DNA of 5,246 nucleotides, from the NCBI GenBank assembly GCA_027056155.1, contig JALULR010000266.1, forward strand, positions 1-5,246, written 5' to 3'. Shown piece after piece: positions 1-5,246 of the stretch. Each line of letters starts with the position of its first letter. Positions within the stretch are counted from its first letter, which is position 1. Below the pieces are notes generated by a model. It was given only the letters and a program-made list of their open reading frames with translations. It did no database searches and was not told the origin of the DNA. Origin of the DNA: DHVE2 group archaeon (GTDB taxonomy: Archaea; Thermoplasmatota; Thermoplasmata; Thermoplasmatales; Aciduliprofundaceae). Both the position numbers and the translations under genes were made by a program.

Positions 1-105
1 TCATAACTCAAATTTTTATTTTTATGTGTTTATGCCATTCAATATACCGCCATTACGGATTCGGTTTTATCACTTTTTATATTTTCCGATTAGGCGATTC
101 TCACA

Positions 106-119
106 GAAAATTTAATATT
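106..119 (+). promoter_or_regulatory. Archaeal BRE/TATA promoter of the transporter operon
   Basis: A purine run GAAAA (106-110) is followed directly by TTTAATATT (111-119). This looks like an archaeal BRE plus TATA box. It lies 23-31 bases before the ATG at 142, so transcription would begin almost at the start codon and the mRNA would be leaderless or nearly so. A short AAGGT at 133-137 could instead act as a weak ribosome binding site if transcription began farther upstream, for example from the T/A-rich stretch at 73-85. The rest of 1-141 shows no convincing gene. A minus-strand ATG at 4-2 could be the start of a divergent gene lying off the window, but two codons cannot be judged. Confidence 0.55.
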
Positions 120-141
120 CATAATAATCGTTAAGGTATGT

Positions 142-1443
142 ATGCGTTCTAATACAGCTAGAAAGAGCTCTTTTGCAATGGGAATTGTTTTAGGTATTGC
201 ATTTCTTGCGTTTAGCAGGAGCATTGGTTGGGCGATAAATAAGGGATTTACATTTACAATGCTCCAAGAATATACTAACTCTTCGTTTATAACCGGCGTG
301 ATACTGGCAATAGAAGGCTTGATGGGCATAATTGTTCCCCCTATAGTGGGTTGGTACAGCGATAGGATCTTCACGAGGCATGGTCGTAGAAAGCCTTTTG
401 TGCTAGTTGGTGGACTGCTAGCAGGAATATCTCTATTCTTCGCCTACGTTGCGTATTCTCAAGGCTGGGTATTTGAGATGTTTTTATCATTTATTGCATT
501 TTTCTATTTTTCCATGCATCTATATACTGCGCCGTTTAGAGCATTAATGCCTGACCTGATAAAGAGCGGAGATAGAGGCAAAGCGAGCGGTATAATAACG
601 ATGTTCGAAGTTATAGGCAGCATAACTGGTTTTATATTGGGTGCGCTACTCTGGGCAGTTGATCCGCTTTATACTTATATAATGGGCTTTATACTCATTC
701 CACTAGGCTCTATTCTTACATACTCCATAATAAAAGAAAAAGAGCTATCTAATATGAAATCCAAGAAAGTAATGAGTGAAGGATTCTGGGAATACGCACG
801 CAGAATGTTTCATGAGCGAGACACCCTTAAATTCTATACAGCCCAAACACTGTGGCGGGTAGGATTTGAATTTATAGGCATGTTCTTCGTGGGCATAGCG
901 GGGCAGATTCTGTACGGGTTGCCCACATACGACCCCCTAACTAAAGAAATGACGGATAATATAACTCCAAAAGTAGTAATACTTATGGGTATATTTAACA
1001 TTGCGGCAGTGTTTACAGCGCTTCCTGGCGGATTGATATACGACAAGATTGGAAGAAAGTTATCTATGATACTAGGCGATGCAATATTTGGGCTATCAAT
1101 ACTGGGAGGGTTAGTTGCGCATACCTATACTATGATTCTCATTGTAATGGTCATTGCAGGCTTGGGTTGGGGCATACTACTATCAGCGTCGTATCCTGTT
1201 ATCGGGGATTTGCTCAGCAAGTACAAGCGTGAGGAATTTAACGGTAGATATTATGGCTTATTTGAAGCATCGAGGAGCTTACCAATTCTGCTAGCGGGCT
1301 GGGGCGGCGGTGCACTGGCACTTGTTTTTGGACATACATACATTGTACTGTTTCCCGCATCGGCAATTATAGTGCTTCTTGCCATACCCATCGTGGCAAC
1401 GATGAAGAATCTTGACCCTGTGAAGAAGGAGGCTAAAAAGTGA
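142..1443 (+). CDS. MFS transporter, GPH/SLC45-like (probable sugar or glycoside:cation symporter)
   Basis: This 433-residue protein is a 12-helix major facilitator that would sit in the cytoplasmic membrane and move a small solute, probably with a coupling cation. Seen in the sequence: helix 1 with the SxGWAxNKG pattern (residues 27-35); the loop 2-3 motif A at 70-86, containing D74-R75 and GRRKPF (81-86); a charged central cytoplasmic loop around 197-230 between the two six-helix halves; and a second motif A, YDKIGRK (300-306), in the C-terminal half. The tail ends in a lysine-rich cytoplasmic stretch. The RHGRRKPF form of motif A resembles SLC45/GPH sucrose and glycoside transporters, and the length fits that group. 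Substrate specificity cannot be read from sequence, so 'sugar' is inference. The ATG at 142 is chosen because a TATA box lies at the right distance; Met13 (178) is a less likely start. The stop codon overlaps the start of the hydrolase gene, so the two are probably co-transcribed and translationally coupled. Confidence 0.88.
   Translation: MRSNTARKSSFAMGIVLGIAFLAFSRSIGWAINKGFTFTMLQEYTNSSFITGVILAIEGLMGIIVPPIVGWYSDRIFTRHGRRKPFVLVGGLLAGISLFFAYVAYSQGWVFEMFLSFIAFFYFSMHLYTAPFRALMPDLIKSGDRGKASGIITMFEVIGSITGFILGALLWAVDPLYTYIMGFILIPLGSILTYSIIKEKELSNMKSKKVMSEGFWEYARRMFHERDTLKFYTAQTLWRVGFEFIGMFFVGIAGQILYGLPTYDPLTKEMTDNITPKVVILMGIFNIAAVFTALPGGLIYDKIGRKLSMILGDAIFGLSILGGLVAHTYTMILIVMVIAGLGWGILLSASYPVIGDLLSKYKREEFNGRYYGLFEASRSLPILLAGWGGGALALVFGHTYIVLFPASAIIVLLAIPIVATMKNLDPVKKEAKK
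1426..1432 (+). promoter_or_regulatory. Strong ribosome binding site inside the transporter 3' end
   Basis: AAGGAGG lies seven bases before the GTG at 1440 and inside the last codons of the transporter gene. It is the best Shine-Dalgarno sequence in the window. It supports GTG 1440 as the true start of the hydrolase, in a GTGA overlap with the transporter stop, and shows that internal operon genes here use leadered initiation. Confidence 0.8.
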
Positions 1444-2297
1444 TTTCAGTGCCTTTAATATTTTTGATTGTTGTAATCGTGATTGCACTGTTGTTTATTC
1501 TATTTTCTGTATATATTGCATATCGCATGGCCAAGCCACCTCGCGAGCTAGGTGATTGGACTCCACAAACCTTCGGATTAGACTACGTTGATTTCGAGCT
1601 TAAAACTAAAGATGGAATAAATATAAGTGGGTGGTATATAGATAAAAAATCTACCAAAACTGTTTTTTTGCTCCATGGCTATACAGTGAGTAGATGGACA
1701 TTCTATATAAAGAAGATGGTTGAGTTTTTGCGTGATGAGCCGTATAACATAGTGCTCTTTGATTTTCGCGCGCATGGCAAGAGTGGCGGCAAGTATACTA
1801 CTGTAGGCGATAAAGAAATTGAAGATTTTCGGGCAGTGCTTAAAAAATTCGCAACATCGCAAAACTGCGTAGTGGGTTATTCAATGGGGGGAATAATAGC
1901 AATTCGCGCTCTTTTGGAAGATGAAGTAAGCTGTGCTATAGCAGATAGCCCTCCAATAATGATGGACCTTACAGGTAAGCGAGGATTAAAGTACTTTGCA
2001 AATCTGCCAGAGTGGATATATTACGTAGCCAAGCCGTTTTTCACGCTTCTCACAGGGGGCAAGACCATAAATATAATTGACTTATCTGAAAAAATCAAAA
2101 AGCCGCTGCTAATTATCGAGGGTGAATACGATCCACTTGTGCGAATTCGGGAGGTGCTAGAGTTTCATAAGAGAAATAGCGTGATAAACAAAGATGTGTC
2201 GCTGTGGATAAACTCCGGAGCACATGTTCGAGGTATAGTTGCAGATGAAGAGGAGTATAGAGAGCGCGTTATTGACTTTATAAATGGAAAACTATAG
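1440..2297 (+). CDS. Membrane-anchored alpha/beta hydrolase (serine esterase/peptidase-like)
   Basis: This 285-residue protein has one N-terminal transmembrane helix (about residues 4-28) followed by a complete alpha/beta-hydrolase domain. Visible catalytic elements are the oxyanion-region HGYT (79-82), the nucleophile elbow GYSMGG with Ser148, an acid Asp231 in GEYDP, and the base His262 in GAHVRG. The triad is therefore intact and in the canonical order. DFRAHGKSGG, after strand 4, is typical of the YqkD-like hydrolases, which also often have an N-terminal anchor. The segment before the helix has no charged residues, while Arg and Lys follow it (RMAKPPR), so the positive-inside rule predicts a cytoplasmic catalytic domain. 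The start is GTG, set by AAGGAGG seven bases upstream, and shares four bases with the transporter. The likely reaction is hydrolysis of an ester, thioester or amide; the substrate is unknown. The link to imported solute is inferred from gene order. Confidence 0.87.
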   Translation: MISVPLIFLIVVIVIALLFILFSVYIAYRMAKPPRELGDWTPQTFGLDYVDFELKTKDGINISGWYIDKKSTKTVFLLHGYTVSRWTFYIKKMVEFLRDEPYNIVLFDFRAHGKSGGKYTTVGDKEIEDFRAVLKKFATSQNCVVGYSMGGIIAIRALLEDEVSCAIADSPPIMMDLTGKRGLKYFANLPEWIYYVAKPFFTLLTGGKTINIIDLSEKIKKPLLIIEGEYDPLVRIREVLEFHKRNSVINKDVSLWINSGAHVRGIVADEEEYRERVIDFINGKL

Positions 2298-2300
2298 CAT

Positions 2301-2306
2301 GGGTGA
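2301..2306 (+). promoter_or_regulatory. Ribosome binding site that decides the PPC gene start
   Basis: GGGTGA lies five bases before the ATG at 2312 and matches the GGTGA part of the archaeal Shine-Dalgarno sequence (complement of the 16S tail). The in-frame GTG at 2303 sits inside this element and has no comparable site upstream. This favours ATG 2312 over GTG 2303. Confidence 0.65.
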
Positions 2307-2311
2307 CAAAT

Positions 2312-2719
2312 ATGAAAGTTAGAGATGTGCATGTGTTTAGGGTGGCAGAAGGCGAAGATTTAGTTCAATCTATAGTGGATTACTCTAGAAAGAATCATAT
2401 AACTTGTGCATCAGTAATGGTTATTGGAGCGCTTAAAAATGCAGAGCTGGGATACTTTAGCAAAGAGCTTGGAGAATATGTACGAACCGAAGTTGACGAG
2501 CAGTGCGAGCTCATATCCGGAATGGGTAATATATCCACGCGTGAAGAGGAAGTGTTTTTGCATCTTCATGTACTTCTCGGAAAGCGGGATTTTACCACGG
2601 TAGGCGGACATTTGATAAAAGGAGAGGTTTTTGTAGGTGAAGTGATAATCCACGAGTATGATGGGCGCTGCCCGCGAAATAAGCATGGCTCTTTGTACTT
2701 ATGGGACGTGCAAGCTTAA
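2312..2719 (+). CDS. PPC domain (DUF296) protein
   Basis: The protein is 135 residues from ATG 2312 (138 from GTG 2303) and consists of one PPC/DUF296 domain and nothing else. Family hallmarks are the opening VFRVAEGEDLVQSI, the strand-helix segment ITCASVMVIGALKNAELGYF, and the core LHLHVLLGKRD...TVGGHL. His84 and His86 with His100 match the histidine cluster that binds metal in prokaryotic PPC proteins. These are typically trimeric and soluble. In plants the domain is fused to AT-hooks in DNA-binding proteins; no AT-hook is present here, so a DNA-binding role is not supported. The biochemical function of the stand-alone archaeal and bacterial forms is not established. The gene starts 14 bases after the hydrolase stop and is probably the last gene of the operon. 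Its stop codon overlaps that of the convergent RNase Z gene. One departure from the usual pattern is Phe in the GKRDF segment where Gly is common. Confidence 0.87.
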   Translation: MKVRDVHVFRVAEGEDLVQSIVDYSRKNHITCASVMVIGALKNAELGYFSKELGEYVRTEVDEQCELISGMGNISTREEEVFLHLHVLLGKRDFTTVGGHLIKGEVFVGEVIIHEYDGRCPRNKHGSLYLWDVQA

Positions 2720-3633
2720 TCTTTTCTAACTTTTACTAAGAACTCGTCTAAGTCCGATGGCACGACAGTATTTGGAAAAATTGCCATAGCTTCTTTTTTG
2801 ATGGGTTCTGGGCTCTTGTACCTTGGGCTAATATGAACAAGCATTAGTTTTCTCACATTTGCACGTTTTGCCAGCTCTGCCGCCTGCCGGGCTGATGAGT
2901 GCCCAAATCTGTTCATCTGCTCTTCTAGAGAGGCTTCTACTGTTGCCTCATGCACAAGCACATCTGCATCTTTAGCAAAATCTGCAAGCTCATCGAACGG
3001 TGCGGTATCTCCAGTATATACTATCTTTCGGCCTTTTCTTATACCGCCAGCTACCATGTCAATGGTTATTTTCTGGCCTTTAAACTCTATTTGCCCATAT
3101 TTTCTAAGTTTCTCTAAAACCTTACTGTTTAGCCCGTATTTATCTGCTTTATCTTTATCAATCCTCGGAATATCTTTCTCTTTAAACATGTATGCTAGAG
3201 TATATACAGGGTGCTTTGTTCTAATTGTTGAGATAATATAGCCTCCAAAATCTATGCTGTCCCCGGAACTGAGCTCATAAATGCGAATTGGAAAACTTAG
3301 AGAGTAATATCCTATTGAAAAATAGGAGGTTAGCATGGAAATTGCTCTAGGCGGGCCAAATATATCCAGTGGCTCTTTTCTGTTGTTGAGGACCATGGTC
3401 TGTATGAGCCCCGCAAGCCCCAAAAAATGGTCACCGTGAAAATGAGTGATGAATATTTTTTTTATTTTCATGAAACTCAGGTTTGTTTGCATTATCTGCC
3501 GCTGTGTGCCTTCACCACAATCGAATAGCAGCACCTCGCTATCTACTTGTATTCCAAATGCCATGACATTTCTTTCAGGAGAGGGCCAAGAACCCCCCGT
3601 GCCAAAGAACACTATGCGTACTGTTGAGGCCAT
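2716..3633 (-). CDS. rnz: Ribonuclease Z (tRNA 3'-processing endonuclease)
   Basis: The 305-residue protein is a short-form RNase Z, a cytoplasmic zinc beta-lactamase-fold nuclease that cuts the 3' trailer from precursor tRNAs. The length is normal for the family. Seen in order: FFGTGGSWP (9-17) and FDCGEGTQRQ (37-46); the zinc motif HFHGDH (64-69); H141 as the next metal ligand; a lysine-rich insertion (about 151-188) in the position of the flexible tRNA-binding arm; GDT with D209; the tRNase Z-specific HEAT sequence (228-231); GHSSARQAA (H245); and HISPRY with H267. All expected metal ligands are present, so it should be active. HEAT and the arm distinguish it from other metallo-beta-lactamase proteins. 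In the loop after motif I the sequence is PSPERN, with Pro where Lys or Arg is common in the PxKxRN loop. The ATG has no Shine-Dalgarno sequence but has a TATA-like box about 24 bases upstream, suggesting near-leaderless expression. Confidence 0.95.
   Translation of the reverse strand: MASTVRIVFFGTGGSWPSPERNVMAFGIQVDSEVLLFDCGEGTQRQIMQTNLSFMKIKKIFITHFHGDHFLGLAGLIQTMVLNNRKEPLDIFGPPRAISMLTSYFSIGYYSLSFPIRIYELSSGDSIDFGGYIISTIRTKHPVYTLAYMFKEKDIPRIDKDKADKYGLNSKVLEKLRKYGQIEFKGQKITIDMVAGGIRKGRKIVYTGDTAPFDELADFAKDADVLVHEATVEASLEEQMNRFGHSSARQAAELAKRANVRKLMLVHISPRYKSPEPIKKEAMAIFPNTVVPSDLDEFLVKVRKD
2720..2735 (+). terminator. Possible T-tract terminator of the transporter operon
   Basis: Just after the PPC stop codon the plus strand reads two TTTT runs (2722-2725 and 2731-2734) within a pyrimidine-rich stretch. 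Archaeal RNA polymerase can terminate on such U-rich tracts without a hairpin. The tract lies inside the 3' end of the oppositely oriented RNase Z gene and encodes its Lys/Arg-rich tail, so it may be only coding sequence. No hairpin precedes it. Confidence 0.3.
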
Positions 3634-3652
3634 GGACGGTTATCGAATTTCA

Positions 3653-3660
3653 CTATTAAA
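3653..3660 (-). promoter_or_regulatory. rnz: TATA-like promoter element of RNase Z
   Basis: On the minus strand TTTAATAG lies 20-27 bases before the ATG, after a purine-rich GAGAAGAGA stretch that could be the BRE. It shares the core TTTAATA with the transporter operon's proposed TATA box. Spacing puts the transcript start within a few bases of the start codon, which fits the absence of a ribosome binding site. Confidence 0.5.
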
Positions 3661-3706
3661 TCTCTTCTCATTGCTATGGATATTTTGCCGTTCTTTAATG
3701 CAAATG

Positions 3707-3714
3707 TTTATCTA
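3707..3714 (+). promoter_or_regulatory. TATA-like promoter element of the S9 peptidase
   Basis: TTTATCTA lies 22-29 bases before the ATG at 3736, which would give a leaderless transcript; no Shine-Dalgarno sequence is seen. A second candidate, TTTAATG at 3694-3700, shares the core seen in the other two promoters but would start transcription about a dozen bases earlier, inside the inverted repeat at 3712-3733. Sequence alone does not decide between them. Confidence 0.45.
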
Positions 3715-3733
3715 TTGTATAACCATACAATAG
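3712..3733. promoter_or_regulatory. Perfect 9-bp inverted repeat, probable operator
   Basis: CTATTGTAT (3712-3720) and ATACAATAG (3725-3733) are exact reverse complements separated by AACC. The repeat overlaps the end of the proposed TATA box and the expected transcription start, and ends two bases before the peptidase ATG. That position suits a dimeric repressor that blocks initiation, so regulation of the peptidase is the simplest reading. RNase Z starts about 80 bases away, so its promoter is less likely to be covered. If transcription began upstream, the same sequence could instead form an RNA hairpin masking the start codon. No regulator gene lies in the window. Confidence 0.5.
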
Positions 3734-3735
3734 TC

Positions 3736-5246
3736 ATGGTTAAGCTAGAGGACATTTATAAAATCCGGTTATTGGGCGATGTGCGCATTTCTAGAGATGG
3801 CAGTAAAATTGCGTTTGTGGTTGGTAAGATGAACAAAAAAGAAGACAGTTATGTGTCGAGGATATACATGTATGCGGGCGGCAAGCTCCGAGCATATACC
3901 TCTGGAACTCATGACTCTGCTCCTAGATTTACCGTAGATAGCCATTATATGGTATATTACAGGAGCTTAAAAGAAGGTGGCGAGTTGAGAAGAATAGCGC
4001 TTTCAGGGGGTGAATCAGAGCGCATTGCAAACCTAGAAAAAGGTGCTTCTAATATAAAGCTCGATGGAAAGTATGTGTATTTCATTTCGTCAGTGACTGA
4101 AAAAAGCAAAGATGATGTAAAGAGAATTAAGAGCATACCATTTTACTTTAACGGAGAGGGATTTATATACAATAGCAAACCGCAGATATTCAGAGTGCCT
4201 GTGGTCGGTGGTAAAGTTGAACAACTAACTAATGAAGAGGGAATAATCTCTGATTACGATGTTAAAGATGGAGTGGTGGTATATTCGGCAGCCGATGATG
4301 AAAGAGAGCCATTCATGGAGCATCTTTATTTAATGAGTGAGGGTAAATCAAAGCGAATAAGCAAGAAAAAAGCGAGCATAGGCGGATTCAGACTCTCTCA
4401 AGATGCGTCGCAAATTGCCGTATTTCTCAAATTCAATGAGCGTGGCTTGGCTGAAGACATGAGCCTTTATTTCTTGCCCGTGAGGGGCGGGGCGTATATG
4501 AAAGCTACAGAGGAGAAAGTAGCGTTTGGAGGCTCACTTAATTCAGATGTGCGGTTTGGTGGTGGCAGTGTCATGCAGTGGATTGAGGATAACGAGATTT
4601 TATTCATAGCTACTCGCAGGGGCAGGCAAGAATTAATACGCTACGCTAATGGGCAGTTTTATACGATTGTTGGCGGAAATAGAAGTGTAGAATCGTTTTC
4701 TTATGCAGCAGGGGTTATTGCGTATATATATCAAAAGATGAATTCGCCGAGTGAAGTATATGTGATGAAGAAAAAAGAGAGAAAAATTACCAATTTAAAT
4801 GCGCGATTATCAAAATTACCAGAAGCGCGGCACTTTGTATTCAAAGCAAGTGATGGAGAGGATATTGAAGGCTGGATTCTCATTCCGGAGGGTAAGGGGC
4901 CGCACCCCGCGGTGCTGGAAGTCCATGGTGGGCCGAAGACTTCCTATGGCCATGCGTTCATGTTTGAGTTTTATTATTTACTCTCGCAGGGATTTGCGGT
5001 TATTTTCACTAATCCCCGCGGCTCGTCAGGGTATGGCGAGGATTTTGCGTTGAGAATACGTGGCGGCTTCGGCGACAGAGACTATAAGGACTTGATGGAA
5101 GCTATAGATTACGTAACTGCTAATTTTCCGATAGATAAAAATAGACTTTTCTTAACCGGTGGCTCGTATGGCGGGTTTATGACAAACTGGATTGTAGGAC
5201 ACACTTCGATTTTCAAAGCGGCGGCAACACAGCGTAGTATTAGTAA
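3736..5246 (+). CDS. S9-family oligopeptidase (acylaminoacyl-peptidase-like), 3' end cut by the window
   Basis: The first 503 codons of a serine peptidase of family S9 are present, without an internal stop or frameshift. Residues 1 to about 365 form repeated beta-strand blades (for example LLGDVRISRDGSKIAFVV near the start and FRLSQDASQIAVFLKF later), as in the beta-propeller that limits access to peptides. From about 367 (FKASDGEDIEGWILIP) the alpha/beta-hydrolase domain begins: HGGP (397-400), NPRGSSGYG (426-434), and the nucleophile elbow GGSYGGFMTNW (475-485) with Ser477. The sequence ends in TQRSIS, a conserved stretch in the acylaminoacyl-peptidase/YuxL-like group. The catalytic Asp and His and roughly 100-130 residues should lie beyond the window. 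There is no signal peptide or membrane helix, so it probably acts in the cytoplasm, removing N-terminal residues or cleaving short peptides made by the proteasome or tricorn. Acylaminoacyl versus dipeptidyl activity cannot be decided here. ATG 3736 is chosen for its position relative to the TATA box. Confidence 0.93.
   Translation, partial: MVKLEDIYKIRLLGDVRISRDGSKIAFVVGKMNKKEDSYVSRIYMYAGGKLRAYTSGTHDSAPRFTVDSHYMVYYRSLKEGGELRRIALSGGESERIANLEKGASNIKLDGKYVYFISSVTEKSKDDVKRIKSIPFYFNGEGFIYNSKPQIFRVPVVGGKVEQLTNEEGIISDYDVKDGVVVYSAADDEREPFMEHLYLMSEGKSKRISKKKASIGGFRLSQDASQIAVFLKFNERGLAEDMSLYFLPVRGGAYMKATEEKVAFGGSLNSDVRFGGGSVMQWIEDNEILFIATRRGRQELIRYANGQFYTIVGGNRSVESFSYAAGVIAYIYQKMNSPSEVYVMKKKERKITNLNARLSKLPEARHFVFKASDGEDIEGWILIPEGKGPHPAVLEVHGGPKTSYGHAFMFEFYYLLSQGFAVIFTNPRGSSGYGEDFALRIRGGFGDRDYKDLMEAIDYVTANFPIDKNRLFLTGGSYGGFMTNWIVGHTSIFKAAATQRSIS

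Noticed and set aside
2..115. Plus-strand open frame at the left edge, possible tail of an upstream gene
   Set aside because: Its 37 codons are rich in Phe, Tyr and Ile with no recognisable pattern, and it runs through the proposed promoter; the AT-rich sequence looks intergenic.
90..374. 94-codon minus-strand open frame opposite the transporter start
   Set aside because: It is antisense to helix 1 and motif A of the transporter, and its composition is what reverse-reading membrane-protein codons would give.
1578..1862. 94-codon minus-strand open frame inside the hydrolase
   Set aside because: It lies opposite the oxyanion motif and the region leading to the nucleophile elbow of the alpha/beta hydrolase, with no start signal or family features.
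3310..3327. 7-bp inverted repeat TCCTATT / AATAGGA around GAAA
   Set aside because: It lies wholly within RNase Z coding sequence (Tyr/Phe/Ser/Ile/Gly codons) with no nearby start or stop to regulate, so it is probably coincidental.
3446..3733. 95-codon plus-strand open frame opposite the RNase Z 5' end and the intergenic region
   Set aside because: It is antisense to conserved RNase Z motifs and ends within the inverted repeat; its Cys/Phe/Ile-rich product looks like a reverse-strand artefact.
4799..5053. 84-codon plus-strand open frame inside the peptidase
   Set aside because: It overlaps the hydrolase domain of the S9 peptidase in another frame. The peptidase frame carries HGGP and NPRGSSGYG across the same bases, whereas this product has no recognisable features.

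Overview
The window most likely comes from an archaeon, probably a member of the Thermoplasmata; this placement is an inference. The support is frequent ATA (Ile) and AGA/AGG (Arg) codons, TATA-box-like elements 20-31 bases before three start codons instead of bacterial -35/-10 boxes, GTG starts, and a gene set common in archaea (a single-domain RNase Z, a PPC/DUF296 protein and an S9 oligopeptidase). Base composition looks moderate and even, and I see no break suggesting recent transfer.

Layout. Bases 1-141 are AT-rich and noncoding as far as I can tell; they carry a good promoter candidate. Three plus-strand genes follow, packed tightly enough to be one operon: a 12-helix MFS transporter of the GPH/SLC45 type (142-1443), a membrane-anchored alpha/beta hydrolase (1440-2297, sharing 4 bases with the transporter) and a PPC-domain protein (2312-2719). 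An RNase Z gene on the minus strand (3633-2716) meets the operon tail to tail, with the two stop codons overlapping in a TTAA. A 102-base divergent intergenic region (3634-3735) separates RNase Z from a plus-strand S9-family peptidase (3736 onward), which runs off the right edge with about its last fifth missing.

How the genes may work together. The transporter and the hydrolase probably form a functional pair. Charges flanking the hydrolase's anchor predict that its catalytic domain faces the cytoplasm, so it could process a solute brought in by the transporter; the substrate is unknown. The PPC protein is a likely third partner of unknown role. RNase Z (tRNA 3' processing) and the S9 peptidase (peptide turnover) are housekeeping genes and need not be related to the operon.

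The most notable noncoding signal is a perfect 9-bp inverted repeat with a 4-base spacer, ending two bases before the S9 peptidase start. It is placed like an operator. I do not see a clearly novel multi-gene defence or mobile system here; there is no CRISPR array, tRNA, rRNA or insertion sequence.
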